Source of the DNA: Deltaproteobacteria bacterium UBA5799
Lineage (GTDB): Bacteria; Desulfobacterota; GWC2-55-46
Length of the DNA: 23,485 nt
Reading direction: 5' to 3'
Assembly (NCBI GenBank): GCA_002418185.1
Contig: DIDN01000009.1
Coordinates: forward strand, 1-23,485
A program made the position numbers and the translations under genes. Below, piece after piece: positions 13,667 through 22,436 of this stretch. The notes beneath the pieces are model-generated. The model made no database searches and was not told where the DNA came from. It saw only the letters and a list, made by a program, of their open reading frames with translations. Every line of letters starts with the position of its first letter. The first letter of the stretch is position 1.

Positions 13667-13695
13667 ATTATACACATAGCGCATTTTCGTGTAAA
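13667..13695 (-). promoter_or_regulatory. Strong sigma-70 promoter on the minus strand
   Basis: Read on the minus strand, TTTACA (13690-13695) is followed after exactly 17 bases by a perfect TATAAT (13667-13672). The predicted transcription start near 13660 gives a leader of about 108 bases before the micropeptide ATG at 13551. The leader is GC-rich with CCGG-type complementary runs. The remaining part of the 13552-13822 gap, up to the second hemerythrin, shows no clear plus-strand promoter; a short GGGGCCCC palindrome lies at 13773-13780. Confidence 0.75.
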
Positions 13696-13822
13696 GGGGG
13701 CCTCTATGGTCCGAACCTCGGAACCGGCAAAAGCGGTTAAAGGAACCGGAGGCGGCACCCGATAGATATGCTGGGGCCCCAACATGCCGGGACCCGCTAA
13801 AACAGGTTTACCCGGGGGGATA

Positions 13823-14230
13823 ATGGCGCTTTTCGAATGGAAAGAGGACTTCAGCGTTCATGTGGGGGCGTTCGACACGCACCACAAGAGGCTGGTGGAC
13901 CTCATAAATTCCCTGCACGAGGCCATGCAGAAGCGCAAGTCAGCCGAGGTGATGGGCGGGACCCTGAAAGAGCTTCTCGCGTATACAAGGTACCACTTCT
14001 CTGAAGAGGAAAAGCTCATGGACACGATGGGCTACCCCGGGTTGCAGCAGCACAGGAAAGATCACGACTGGTTTACCGGGAAGGTCGCCCAGCTCGTGCA
14101 GAAGCTCCGGGAGGGGGCGCTGGGCGTTGGAATAGAGACCATGACATTTCTAAAGAACTGGCTTATGGACCACATACTTGAGACCGACAAGCGGTACTCG
14201 GGGTTTTTCAACTCGAGGAGCGTGAACTGA
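13823..14230 (+). CDS. Bacteriohemerythrin (second copy)
   Basis: This is a 135-residue single-domain oxygen-binding hemerythrin. All seven di-iron ligands are present at canonical spacing: His21, His58 and Glu62 (HFSEE), His77, His81, His117 and Asp122 (HILETD). The N-terminus MALFEWKEDFSVHVGAFDTHH is the normal bacteriohemerythrin opening. The ATG at 13823 is therefore preferred over an upstream in-frame ATG at 13784, whose 13 extra residues (rich in Pro and Gly) match nothing; GGGGGGA at 13814-13820 is a plausible if close ribosome site. The protein is clearly diverged from the first copy at 5977, so this is not a recent duplication. It appears monocistronic, with no strong terminator seen: the following gap holds only a GCGCC-GAGA-GGCGC hairpin (14279-14292) without a T-run. 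Confidence 0.92.
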   Translation: MALFEWKEDFSVHVGAFDTHHKRLVDLINSLHEAMQKRKSAEVMGGTLKELLAYTRYHFSEEEKLMDTMGYPGLQQHRKDHDWFTGKVAQLVQKLREGALGVGIETMTFLKNWLMDHILETDKRYSGFFNSRSVN

Positions 14231-14346
14231 CCCGGCGGGCCGCGACCCGTACCCGAAGCGCTTTAGCCGTCATCTACCGCGCCGAGAGGCGCTATCGCGT
14301 AAGCCAGCCTGCCCCGGACTGCATTCCACCCAAGACGCGCGCGGCC

Positions 14347-16170
14347 CTAAGAACGCCGCCGGCCTATCTCGTAGACGACCGTCGGCCCGAAGTTGCCGAC
14401 CTCCTGCAAGCGGTCCAGCACCTTCGAGAGGTCCGGCGGCCTGCCGTCATTGTAGCCCTCTGGAAAGAGCTTGTCCCTCGGGGGCCCGGTCAGCCAGTCC
14501 ATTGCCGCATACTCGTTCCCCCTCTCGTACTTATGCCTGTGGATAAGGATATACCTCACCCCTATCCCGGCCAGCGCGTCTATCGTCCGCGGGTCCGAGA
14601 GGTCGGACAGGCCCTCCGATATCCGGTTTCCTTCCGCTTTCCCGTTAACGAGCCTTTTCCCGTGCACCCTTTGATTGAAGAGGTATTCGTACGAGGTGTA
14701 CGGGTCGTGGGGCGGCCCTACGGGGTACTCTATTACGGCGAAGTCCCCCTCCTGCCCGGCCAGGAACTCGTAGCAGCCAGGCACCCTGACCTCAGTGACC
14801 CTGAAACTCGGGAATTCCGCGAACTCGACTGCGAGCGCGAGAGTCAAGAGGGCGAGCAGGCCAGTTCTTCTTTTGACCGGAACGACCCGGGCCAGAAGCT
14901 CCCTCAAGCCGAAGGCCGCGAGCACGCAGACGCCAAGCCCCACGAACGCCCCGAGCCTCGCGTAGCTCCTGAAAAAGGGGAAAATATGAAAGAGATAGTA
15001 CTGCGGGAGGAAAATCCTGCCCTCTGCCGAGACCTCCCTTGCGGCCGTATCGATTGTGAAGCTTCCGAGGGGTATGAAGGGCGGGCCTGAAAGGAGCGCT
15101 GCGACCCCGGCCAGGGCGAGAAAGGTGTATATGGTTTTTTTGTCCCCATGCCCTGGGGCGCGGCGGCCTTTTTTGCCCGAGGCCCTGTATACGGCATAGA
15201 CGCCGAGGGCGATCAGGGTCCAGCCGAGATAAAGCGTGTGCTCTACATACCTGTGCCCCTTGAGCGGGCCGAGCCCGAGGTCGGGGACGAGTCGGCCCAG
15301 GAAATAGTTGTGTTTCGAGGGGATGAGATAGTCGAGCGGCTTTGCCGAGAAGACGAAGAGGTCTGAAAGCGGGCGCTCCGGGCTGAACGACCTTGCCTGC
15401 GCCTCGGCATCGGCGAGGCCCCCTATCACCGGAAAGGCCATTGGGAGGACGGCGGCTGCAAAGGCTGCGGCGAATACGGCCAGGTTCAGGGCTGCCGACT
15501 TCATGGATGCCTTTCGTGGCATGCTTCCTTTAAGGTTCCCCGCGATAAGCACCGGCGAAAGGAGTACCAGGAAGTATGTAAAATAGGCGCTGTCGACAAG
15601 GGCCAGGCCGAGCACGAACCCGAAGGCCGCGTGGAGCCTTGAGCCGCCCTCCTTGAGCAGGCGGAGGAGGAGGTATATGAGCAAAGGCGCCCAGAAGAGG
15701 TCCGGCTGGTGGGACATGAGGCGGACGGAATGGACGGGCGCGAACGCGAACGCGAGAGCGCACCACATGCTTGCCAGCCGGTCGCGGACCAGGTGGTTGA
15801 TGAGCACGTACGTCGTGAGAGCGAGCAGCGGGAAGCTCGTTATCCTTATGACGTTGTACGCGGCGACTTCATCCGCCAGGAGGGAGAGCCCGAGCCCGGC
15901 AAGGTAGTAGGTATAGAAGAAAGGCTCGTTCGAGAGGGCGGCCCCGGCCGGATATGAGCTGAACGCGTGCTCGCGAAAGGGTATGCCGTTAAGATACGAG
16001 TATTTGAACCACCAGAAGCTGTGGATGGAGCCGAGGGAGTCCCACGGGAACCCGTAAAAGCTGCCCGACATGTCCGTTATCACCGGCCAGGTGTAGAGCG
16101 CAGCCAGGACGAGCGATAACGCGAAAAAGGCGGCCATGCGGACGGCCTCATGGCGGCTTCCAGGCACCAT
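14347..16170 (-). CDS. Polytopic GT-C-like glycosyltransferase / membrane protein
   Basis: This 607-residue inner-membrane protein has roughly ten or more hydrophobic segments over residues 10-445 and a soluble C-terminal part of about 160 residues. The opening span, the first loop with FPWDSLGSIHSFWW (an acidic residue in the first extracytoplasmic loop) and alternating spans fit lipid-linked-sugar-dependent GT-C glycosyltransferases acting on the outer face of the membrane (family-level inference). The C-terminal part includes FAVIEYPVGPPHDPYTSYEY and GVRYILIHRHKYERG, as often seen in GT-C-like proteins of polysaccharide loci. It is the last gene of the minus-strand operon. Its ATG overlaps the preceding stop by one base (TAATG), which implies translational coupling. 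The donor and acceptor cannot be read from the sequence. A purely structural or transport role is possible. Confidence 0.7.
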   Translation of the reverse strand: MVPGSRHEAVRMAAFFALSLVLAALYTWPVITDMSGSFYGFPWDSLGSIHSFWWFKYSYLNGIPFREHAFSSYPAGAALSNEPFFYTYYLAGLGLSLLADEVAAYNVIRITSFPLLALTTYVLINHLVRDRLASMWCALAFAFAPVHSVRLMSHQPDLFWAPLLIYLLLRLLKEGGSRLHAAFGFVLGLALVDSAYFTYFLVLLSPVLIAGNLKGSMPRKASMKSAALNLAVFAAAFAAAVLPMAFPVIGGLADAEAQARSFSPERPLSDLFVFSAKPLDYLIPSKHNYFLGRLVPDLGLGPLKGHRYVEHTLYLGWTLIALGVYAVYRASGKKGRRAPGHGDKKTIYTFLALAGVAALLSGPPFIPLGSFTIDTAAREVSAEGRIFLPQYYLFHIFPFFRSYARLGAFVGLGVCVLAAFGLRELLARVVPVKRRTGLLALLTLALAVEFAEFPSFRVTEVRVPGCYEFLAGQEGDFAVIEYPVGPPHDPYTSYEYLFNQRVHGKRLVNGKAEGNRISEGLSDLSDPRTIDALAGIGVRYILIHRHKYERGNEYAAMDWLTGPPRDKLFPEGYNDGRPPDLSKVLDRLQEVGNFGPTVVYEIGRRRS

Positions 16171-16763
16171 TACCCTTTGCCCCGTTTCGGGTCGTAAAGC
16201 TCGGTTGCGAGCCCGGCAAGGAGAAGGAAATAAGAGACGTCTGCCACCTTCCTTGCCGCGTCGTCATGCTCAAAGACGACCAGCGCGCCGCAGGACGCCA
16301 TCGATATGAAAAACAGGGCGAAAAACGCGCTCGACGGGTCGGCGGCGAAGCGCTCCAACGCGCCCCCGGAAACGCCCTTTCCGGCCCACGCACCAGGTCC
16401 AAGCCTCGACAGGTACGCGGCAGCCGACGAGAGGATAACGAAATATACGATTGCGATGCTATGGAGGAAAAGGTAATGGCCGCCCTCAGGATAGAAGAAA
16501 GCGTTCACGGCTATGCCGTAGAGGAGCGGAAGGAGCCATGAGCCCAAAGCCTTTATCTTTAAGAACTGGCGAGCAAGGATCGAGCAGGCGGCGAAGATAA
16601 GCAGGGCCTCGGGAAAGGACCCCTTGAGCTCCCCTCTCAGCTCCATTGTGAGGGGGCTTAAGGAACTCATTATCTCCTTATAGGTGTTGTAACCCAGGAA
16701 CAGGGACAATATCAGGATGCCGAGGTCGGCTGCCAGGCGCTTCACCGCGGCCCGTGCGCTCAT
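16170..16763 (-). CDS. Small polytopic membrane protein, unknown function
   Basis: This 197-residue protein is not recognised. It has about five to six hydrophobic segments: ILILSLFLGYNTY near the N-terminus, a pair around residues 50-90, FLHSIAIVYFVILSSAAAYL, a span around FFALFFISMASCGALVVFE, and a final span SYFLLLAGLATELYD. There is no soluble domain and no catalytic motif that I can name. Its start overlaps the stop of the 1240-residue protein (ATGA) and its stop overlaps the start of the 607-residue protein (TAATG). It is thus sandwiched between two GT-C-like genes and likely works with one of them in surface-glycan assembly. That role is inference from position only. Confidence 0.75.
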   Translation of the reverse strand: MSARAAVKRLAADLGILILSLFLGYNTYKEIMSSLSPLTMELRGELKGSFPEALLIFAACSILARQFLKIKALGSWLLPLLYGIAVNAFFYPEGGHYLFLHSIAIVYFVILSSAAAYLSRLGPGAWAGKGVSGGALERFAADPSSAFFALFFISMASCGALVVFEHDDAARKVADVSYFLLLAGLATELYDPKRGKG

Positions 16764-19700
16764 CTACGCCCCCTGTCTCTGAAAAGCGCAAACGCCAGAA
16801 CCGATATGAGCCCTGCCGCGCTTACGAGCCGTCCCCCCTCCATCGCGGCCTGCGGCCCGTACTCTATGATAATGGCGAACTCGCCCTCGTGAGCCGCTTC
16901 ATCGGGCACGAGCCAGCCGTTCGCGTACCCGTTGGCGACGAAGTGCGTATCGAGCTCCCGCTTTCCGGAGCCTCTCAGTCGCTCGATCAAGACCGAGCCG
17001 CTGTCTTTCCGGCCTGGCTCTCCGATATAGGCCCTCCATCCCGGATGGTAGGCCTCGAGGAATGCGAGCGCGAAGCCTTTCCTGGCGCCCGAAACGCGGA
17101 CCACGTATCTCGCAGGGTTTATCCTCTGAAAATGCAGGAGCGGTCCATCGTATCCCCTGTCCGGGCCATGCCGGATGCCGACCGTCGCAGAAGCGCCTTT
17201 CGAGGGCCCGGCCTGCTCTATTGAAAGCGAATACACCCCCGTCTCTCCCTTTTCAAACACCTCGATTAACTGAGACCCTCCCCGGGACGGCAGGTCGGCT
17301 GAAAAAGCCGTGCCTTCCTCGTTAGGCTTTAGCGCCATCTTTACGCCGTTAGCCGCGACGACCGGCGGTTCCGGGTCGAGCGGCCACGTTCCTTTTTCCG
17401 ACTGGCGCGAATAGATGCCGATTGATCGGAGCCGAAAACCGGGACCGGTCGAGGCCGCATGGGCGGGCCTTTCGTCGCCGTCGCAATGGGCGATGAAGCC
17501 TATGCCGGTTAGGGATGCCTTTTCCTGGCCGGGCGTGTGCGCGCGGAGGAGCCTCATCATGTCCGTCCTGTGCCTTTCAGGTCTTCCTGAGGCCCTGGCC
17601 CTTAGCGCCCGGCTTATCGCGATATCTCCTTTCCCGTCTCCGTCGGTGTCAATCATGAACGAGAGCTCGATGCCCTGGCCGTTGTCTTCCTGCAGGGAAT
17701 ATTCCATCGAAAACAAGGGGAACCTGTCGAGGCCCACTTTATCGACGTCCATTGCGAAGCCGGCCAGGTATCCGTCGACGCACCTGGCGTCCGGCGCAAA
17801 CCTTATCCCCCCTGGCGAAGCCGAAAGGGACTTTCCAAGACCGCCGTACTCCCGAGGCCCGGGGTCTACGCCGCGGACCGCGGTGCGCAGAAGCCGCTCC
17901 AGGCCGAAAACCGGGCTGCCCGACTCCTCGTCCGGAGGCTCCGCGCCCTCCGCGTATATCCTCAAGTCGTTGCCTCCGGGTTGGAGGAGCACCCCTTTGA
18001 GGTCGATATCCATCGGGGCCCGCCCCGGTATTTCCGCGCCGCGCTCCTTTATAACGAACTCCCTCCCGCTTATGAAGGCACGTACCTCTTCCGTATCCGC
18101 GAGCGGCATCATTGTAAGGCCGAGGTCCGTAACAACGGGTCTGGCCGAATGGTTCACAACGGTTATCCTCTCCCCGCTCCTTACGGCCTTGAAGCGGGGG
18201 TCTGAAAGCGCCCTGCCTTCCCCGTCCGGTTGAGGCGCGTACATCGAGATAAGCCCCCCGGCCGCATCGAGTCCGCGCTCCGGCGGAGAGACCGCGGCAA
18301 AATCCTCCTTGAGGGCGAACGTGCGGTATTTAGGCATCGCTGTGACAATAAGCCTGGCCGGGCCTTCAACGCCCTGGAAGGATATCTTCTTGTATTCGCC
18401 CGGGTCGGCGTCGTAGAAGACCAGGCCTTTTGTAACCCCGCCTGGACCGGCGACAGTGAAAGAGCCCACTGCCGACCTGCTCTCCACGTTCGACCGGGAG
18501 TCGTATGACTTGGTAGCCAGGGCCTTTGCCGGGGCGAGTATGTCCCCGATGCCGGAAGCTTCGATTCTTTCAATAACCCCGGAAGGCTGCTGCCCTGAGA
18601 AGACCAGCAAGGGGTCCTTCCGGGAGCCCAGAAAGGAAAGGAGTGGCGCGGAGTCCTCGAAGCGCGCCTCCTTGACGATGTCGAGCCTTTTGGCGGCATA
18701 TGCCTTGGGCAGTCTAAGCCCTTCCCTGAGCCTGTAGAGCTCGATAGGGCCGAAGTCGCCGGCCTTTTCGATATAGGGGGAGTTCCTTACGAAACCGTAG
18801 ACCTCCTCCATGTCTCCGATGCTCTCATCGTAGGAACGGAGCAGTTCCGTGTCCGTGTCGCCGTGAAGGGTAACGTACCCCGCTCCCGCGACCCTCATGA
18901 GCCACAGCCAGGACTCGGGTGAAATGGAGTCCGGTTCCGGATGCACCGCCGCATCAAAGAGCGGGTTGACTCCCGCGCTCCCCGGATAAATGGGCCGCAC
19001 CAGGGGCTTTCCTGACCAGAGGTTAAGGAACTGCCCGCCGAGGAACCTCCTTTCCCACCCGTAGGCGACAAGCCAGTCCTGGCGGGTAAAGGCCGGGATG
19101 GAGGCTACCCTTGTATATTCCCCGTCCGCCCGGAGAAAGCCCGCGAGCTCGCGGTAATAGTCCGGGACGAAGTTGAACTGCGACGAGCCGGCCCTCCCGT
19201 CGCTCCTTACGGCGCCCCCGGCAATGAACACCTTCCCGTATGCGAGCCATGATGCGGCCAGCATTAAAGCCACGGCGATAGCTGCCCCGGGGGAAGCCGA
19301 GCGGGCTTTTTTCAAGAGCTCTCCAATGCCGACCCCGACGAGGAGCGAAAAGGCAAGTATGGCGGCCAGCTCGAAATACGAGGGGTTCCGGAAGAGCCTT
19401 GTCATGTACGGGTGCGAAAGGAAGAAAGCCTCCCCGAGCGAGGCGAACGGGGGCTTTGTGCCCTTGGCAAGGAAAAGAGAGAGGACAAAAAGCATGCCCG
19501 GGAATATTGCCTTCTCCCTCCCTTCGATGGAGAGGAACGAATACGCTCCGACCGAGACCAGAACGAACAGGGCCGCGAGGGCGGACGTCTTGTAGTATTC
19601 GGAAACCCACTGGAAGGATCCCGCCAGTTCGGGTACAGGCAGCATCATGAACCCCTGGAGGAAGCCGAGGCCAAAGCCCCTCAGGAGGTCGGCATCCGCA

Positions 19701-20482
19701 TACCCCGGCTCAAGCCTGCTCGCGTATGCGTCGCCCAGGTCGTACACGAATAGGCCGAGCCAGTAAGCGTTCATGACGATAAAGACAGTGAAAAGGACGC
19801 CCGCCCTCGCAATGACCCCGGCCCGCGCCGTATTGTCCGACCTTATGAGGCGGTATGCGGAGTATACGAACATCATCATGGCCGTCAGCGCGAAGTACTG
19901 GAGGCTCGAATAGCCGGGCGAGCCCAGGAAAAGAGCGGCGACGGCGAAAAGAGAAAGGCGCTTCCTTGCGTCCCCCCCGCTTATGAACCTTACTGCCAGG
20001 GCAAGGAGAATAGGGGTCCCCGCGTGATACGGCAGCAAGCGGATGTTGGGGGGCGAGGCGGGCATCCCGGAGAAGACTATCGGGTTAAGCATGTAAAAGG
20101 CGGCAGCCGAGAGCGATGCCGCGGCGCCGAGCCCGAGCGTGCGCGCAAGGAAGTAAACACCCGCGAGGCAGCCCGAGTAGCCCAGGTAAAGCATTATGCT
20201 CTGCGCAAGGTGCGTGTCTCCTGTTGCCAGGGAGAGCGCCGCCGCGTATAAAAAGAAGAGGACGCCGGCGGGCTCGGTGTTCGAGCCGCCGAAGCCGCTG
20301 CTCTCAAGCCAGGCGAAGAGGTACCCTTTCGATACAGCGAAGAGTCCTGCGGCGTCCGGCCAGGGGTGGACAGGGCCGTGGGCCAGGACGCTGCCTGCCG
20401 GGAGCCAGAATAGGGCCGGCAGCGGAAGGACCAGTATGAAAGCCGCCGCGATGACGTTCCTTTTCAGGAGTCTACGGGGCAT
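16760..20482 (-). CDS. Very large GT-C-like membrane protein with extracytoplasmic domain
   Basis: This 1240-residue protein has about ten or more transmembrane spans in residues 10-418, then some 800 residues without strong membrane segments, then a last span near residues 1215-1232. The N-terminal half looks like a GT-C glycosyltransferase, comparable in layout to arabinofuranosyltransferase-like or YfhO-like proteins. The long segment would lie outside the cytoplasm and may bind or position glycan. It contains DTDGDGKGD at 945-953, which matches a DxDxDG calcium-loop pattern. Near its end AYHPGWRAYIGEPG and HFVANGYANGWLV resemble the terminal beta-domain of many GT-C-like membrane proteins. 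GGGAG precedes the ATG at 20482. It overlaps the methyltransferase gene by 11 bases upstream and the small membrane protein gene by ATGA downstream. The substrate is unknown. Confidence 0.75.
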   Translation of the reverse strand: MPRRLLKRNVIAAAFILVLPLPALFWLPAGSVLAHGPVHPWPDAAGLFAVSKGYLFAWLESSGFGGSNTEPAGVLFFLYAAALSLATGDTHLAQSIMLYLGYSGCLAGVYFLARTLGLGAAASLSAAAFYMLNPIVFSGMPASPPNIRLLPYHAGTPILLALAVRFISGGDARKRLSLFAVAALFLGSPGYSSLQYFALTAMMMFVYSAYRLIRSDNTARAGVIARAGVLFTVFIVMNAYWLGLFVYDLGDAYASRLEPGYADADLLRGFGLGFLQGFMMLPVPELAGSFQWVSEYYKTSALAALFVLVSVGAYSFLSIEGREKAIFPGMLFVLSLFLAKGTKPPFASLGEAFFLSHPYMTRLFRNPSYFELAAILAFSLLVGVGIGELLKKARSASPGAAIAVALMLAASWLAYGKVFIAGGAVRSDGRAGSSQFNFVPDYYRELAGFLRADGEYTRVASIPAFTRQDWLVAYGWERRFLGGQFLNLWSGKPLVRPIYPGSAGVNPLFDAAVHPEPDSISPESWLWLMRVAGAGYVTLHGDTDTELLRSYDESIGDMEEVYGFVRNSPYIEKAGDFGPIELYRLREGLRLPKAYAAKRLDIVKEARFEDSAPLLSFLGSRKDPLLVFSGQQPSGVIERIEASGIGDILAPAKALATKSYDSRSNVESRSAVGSFTVAGPGGVTKGLVFYDADPGEYKKISFQGVEGPARLIVTAMPKYRTFALKEDFAAVSPPERGLDAAGGLISMYAPQPDGEGRALSDPRFKAVRSGERITVVNHSARPVVTDLGLTMMPLADTEEVRAFISGREFVIKERGAEIPGRAPMDIDLKGVLLQPGGNDLRIYAEGAEPPDEESGSPVFGLERLLRTAVRGVDPGPREYGGLGKSLSASPGGIRFAPDARCVDGYLAGFAMDVDKVGLDRFPLFSMEYSLQEDNGQGIELSFMIDTDGDGKGDIAISRALRARASGRPERHRTDMMRLLRAHTPGQEKASLTGIGFIAHCDGDERPAHAASTGPGFRLRSIGIYSRQSEKGTWPLDPEPPVVAANGVKMALKPNEEGTAFSADLPSRGGSQLIEVFEKGETGVYSLSIEQAGPSKGASATVGIRHGPDRGYDGPLLHFQRINPARYVVRVSGARKGFALAFLEAYHPGWRAYIGEPGRKDSGSVLIERLRGSGKRELDTHFVANGYANGWLVPDEAAHEGEFAIIIEYGPQAAMEGGRLVSAAGLISVLAFALFRDRGRR

Positions 20483-21446
20483 TTGTCTCCCTTTTCCTGG
20501 CTTTTATCTGGAAGAAATCACCGAGCTTGAGGACGTTCAGGGCCTGCGCAAGCGCCTCAAGCGGCGTTTTGATGAAAGGCCTGTAGAAGAACGAACCCGG
20601 GGTGTGACTGCCGTTAACGAGGTAATCAAGGCTCTGCGACCAGCCGCAGCCGGTGTAGACCACCGACTCCACGCTGAAGCCGGCCTTTCGGAGCATCGCC
20701 GTCATGCCGCGGACCGATGGGACGCATACGTGGCGGGGCGCGTCTACGTGGGTCCAGGCCTTTCCAAAAAGCCTGAAACCGAGGGAGCATGCATTGGGTG
20801 CGACCAGCACAAGCTGTCCTCCGGGCTTAAGCTTCCCGAAGGCGAGTCCCAGGTATCCCGGCGGGTCCTTGACGTGCTCTATGGAATGGCTCATTATGAC
20901 CGCGTCGAAATAACCGGGCCGGAAGAGCTCGTCCCTGAACTCTCCGCATACCCCGTTGTGCCCTTTTTTCCTCACCAGCTCTATCGCGCTCGCGCTTGTG
21001 TCGATGCCGTGCGTTTCCCATCCGGCGGATTTCAGCAGGTCAAGGATGAGGCCGGACCCGCAGCCCACGTCGAGCGCCCTGCCGCCGGGGACGAAATCCG
21101 GGATGCCCTGCACCCGGTCCTTGAGCGGGTACAGTAGGTAGTAGGAAAGCCCGCGCCCACTCCTCCCCGAATAGTAGAGCCCTATTATCTTTTTCTTGGT
21201 CCTGAGCTCGTGCGTATTGCTATCGTAAGTGGAGTAATACTTCCCTTCGGGGTAGTAAGCGCCCGGGTCGCGGGGGACGTCCTTGAGGTAGAGAGACGAG
21301 CAGCCGGAGCACTTTGCCGCGGTAAAGGCCCCGGGTAGGCCGTGGAGTCTGTCGCAGGCCCTGAAAGTTCCGGAGGCGCTCTTCTCTCCGCATAGCGGAC
21401 ACCTTTCAACGGCGGTCTTTTCCATTCCTGGTTTTTTCTCATCCAT
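20472..21446 (-). CDS. SAM-dependent methyltransferase with N-terminal zinc-ribbon-like motif
   Basis: This class I methyltransferase of about 324 residues probably methylates a sugar or lipid intermediate of the surface glycan. Cys16-x2-Cys19 and Cys46-x2-Cys49 form a zinc-ribbon-like pair at the N-terminus, common in polysaccharide-locus methyltransferases. The SAM-binding motif I is LDVGCGSG (125-132), followed by the acidic THGID strand, then FDAVIMSHSIEHVKDP for motif II and LKPGGQLVLVAPN for motif III. The ATG at 21446 is preferred over a TTG at 21467; a third option at 21425 (MEKTAVERC) would still keep the cysteines. Ribosome sites are weak at all three. It ends overlapping the GT-C gene by 11 bases. 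Upstream, 52 bases separate it from the GT2 gene. Confidence 0.87.
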   Translation of the reverse strand: MDEKKPGMEKTAVERCPLCGEKSASGTFRACDRLHGLPGAFTAAKCSGCSSLYLKDVPRDPGAYYPEGKYYSTYDSNTHELRTKKKIIGLYYSGRSGRGLSYYLLYPLKDRVQGIPDFVPGGRALDVGCGSGLILDLLKSAGWETHGIDTSASAIELVRKKGHNGVCGEFRDELFRPGYFDAVIMSHSIEHVKDPPGYLGLAFGKLKPGGQLVLVAPNACSLGFRLFGKAWTHVDAPRHVCVPSVRGMTAMLRKAGFSVESVVYTGCGWSQSLDYLVNGSHTPGSFFYRPFIKTPLEALAQALNVLKLGDFFQIKARKRETNAP

Positions 21447-21498
21447 GCTCGTCAAAGCCGAGGGCAAAAGGACCCCGGCTGGTCCCTCCCTTGCGCCC

Positions 21499-22413
21499 TC
21501 AATAAGGCCCCCGCCCGAGGTTAAAGGCGAAAAAGTCCTTGACGCCCCGGAGCACGGCCAGCCCGCAGTCCGGCCTGCCCCTAAGGAGCAATACCGCGGA
21601 GCGGAGCGCCGAGGCGGCGATGTAATAAGGCAGGAAGTAGAGGAATATAATCGGGGACCTCTTGTAATAGAGGAGCGCGACGTTCCTTGAATGATAGTAC
21701 CTCGAATACGCGCCGCCCTTCCCGGAAGTCATGCCGTAGAATCCGCTCCCGGACTCGTGGACTACGCTGACCCGCGGGTTGTAGACGGCATGGTATCCGG
21801 CCCTCTTGAGCTTGAGCCCGAGGTCGAGCTCGTCGAAGTACATGAAGAACGATTCGTCGAGGAGCCCGATTTCCGCAAAGACCCTCACCTTCATGGCGAC
21901 TGCGGCCCCGTTCACCCAGTCGCACCTTGCGACCTCCGTCGAGTCCTCCGGGACCTTCCTGCTCTTCGGGAACGCCCAGTGCCCGAGAAAGGCGCCCGTC
22001 ATGGCGACGGTCCTGGCCCCGCCCTTCCGGCCTTTTGAGACGTGAAGTATCTTGCACCCGCTGACCGCGGCCCGTTCGTCCGCGGCGAGGGGCGGGATAA
22101 GCCCGTCGAGAATGCCACTTTCTACGCGGGCGTCGTCCGTCACGACGAGCATGTAGTCGAAGCCTTTCTCGATGGCGCGGCGTAGCCCAGTATTCACGCA
22201 GCCCACATATCCCCTGTTCTCCATCGTGATGAGCTCAACACCCTCGAAGCTGCCGAGCGCATCCCCCAGCTCTACCGGGTCGCTGCCGCTGTCGACCACA
22301 AGGGTATCGACCGTTCTCCCGCCGCTGTCGATAGAACGGATAAGCCCGAGGCATTCCCTGAGCCTTGCCGGGTTTTTGTAGCTCGGTATGCAGACCAGCA
22401 CCCGCTCTCCCAT
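21499..22413 (-). CDS. GT2 glycosyltransferase, rhamnosyltransferase (WbbL)-like
   Basis: This 304-residue GT-A-fold family 2 glycosyltransferase is likely cytoplasmic and membrane-associated, adding a sugar from a nucleotide donor to the growing glycan. Seen are the opening strand VLVCIPSYKNP, the nucleotide-binding VVDSGS, the NRGYVGCVNTGL segment and the acidic metal site VVTDDA. The acceptor region WVNGAAVAMK..IGLLDESFFMYFDELDLGLKLKRAGY is the hallmark of rhamnosyltransferase-like GT2 enzymes. A hydrophobic C-terminal patch (IIFLYFLPYYIAASALRSAVLLL) suggests membrane attachment. The ATG at 22413 with GGGGAGG just upstream is chosen; the frame stays open to 22785, but those residues are low-complexity shadow of the next gene. 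A gap of 23 bases separates it from the upstream GT2 gene. Sugar specificity is not proven. Confidence 0.88.
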   Translation of the reverse strand: MGERVLVCIPSYKNPARLRECLGLIRSIDSGGRTVDTLVVDSGSDPVELGDALGSFEGVELITMENRGYVGCVNTGLRRAIEKGFDYMLVVTDDARVESGILDGLIPPLAADERAAVSGCKILHVSKGRKGGARTVAMTGAFLGHWAFPKSRKVPEDSTEVARCDWVNGAAVAMKVRVFAEIGLLDESFFMYFDELDLGLKLKRAGYHAVYNPRVSVVHESGSGFYGMTSGKGGAYSRYYHSRNVALLYYKRSPIIFLYFLPYYIAASALRSAVLLLRGRPDCGLAVLRGVKDFFAFNLGRGPY

Positions 22414-22436
22414 GTCCTCCCCTGAAGGCCCCCTGC

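Noticed and set aside
13552..13785. Extended 107-codon version of the minus-strand micropeptide
   Set aside because: The extension spans the micropeptide's own promoter, has no ribosome site and reads as non-coding sequence.
14231..14346. Possible tRNA or terminator after the second hemerythrin
   Set aside because: A GNRA-type hairpin is present (14279-14292), but there is no T-tract and no tRNA TPsiC-arm consensus or cloverleaf.
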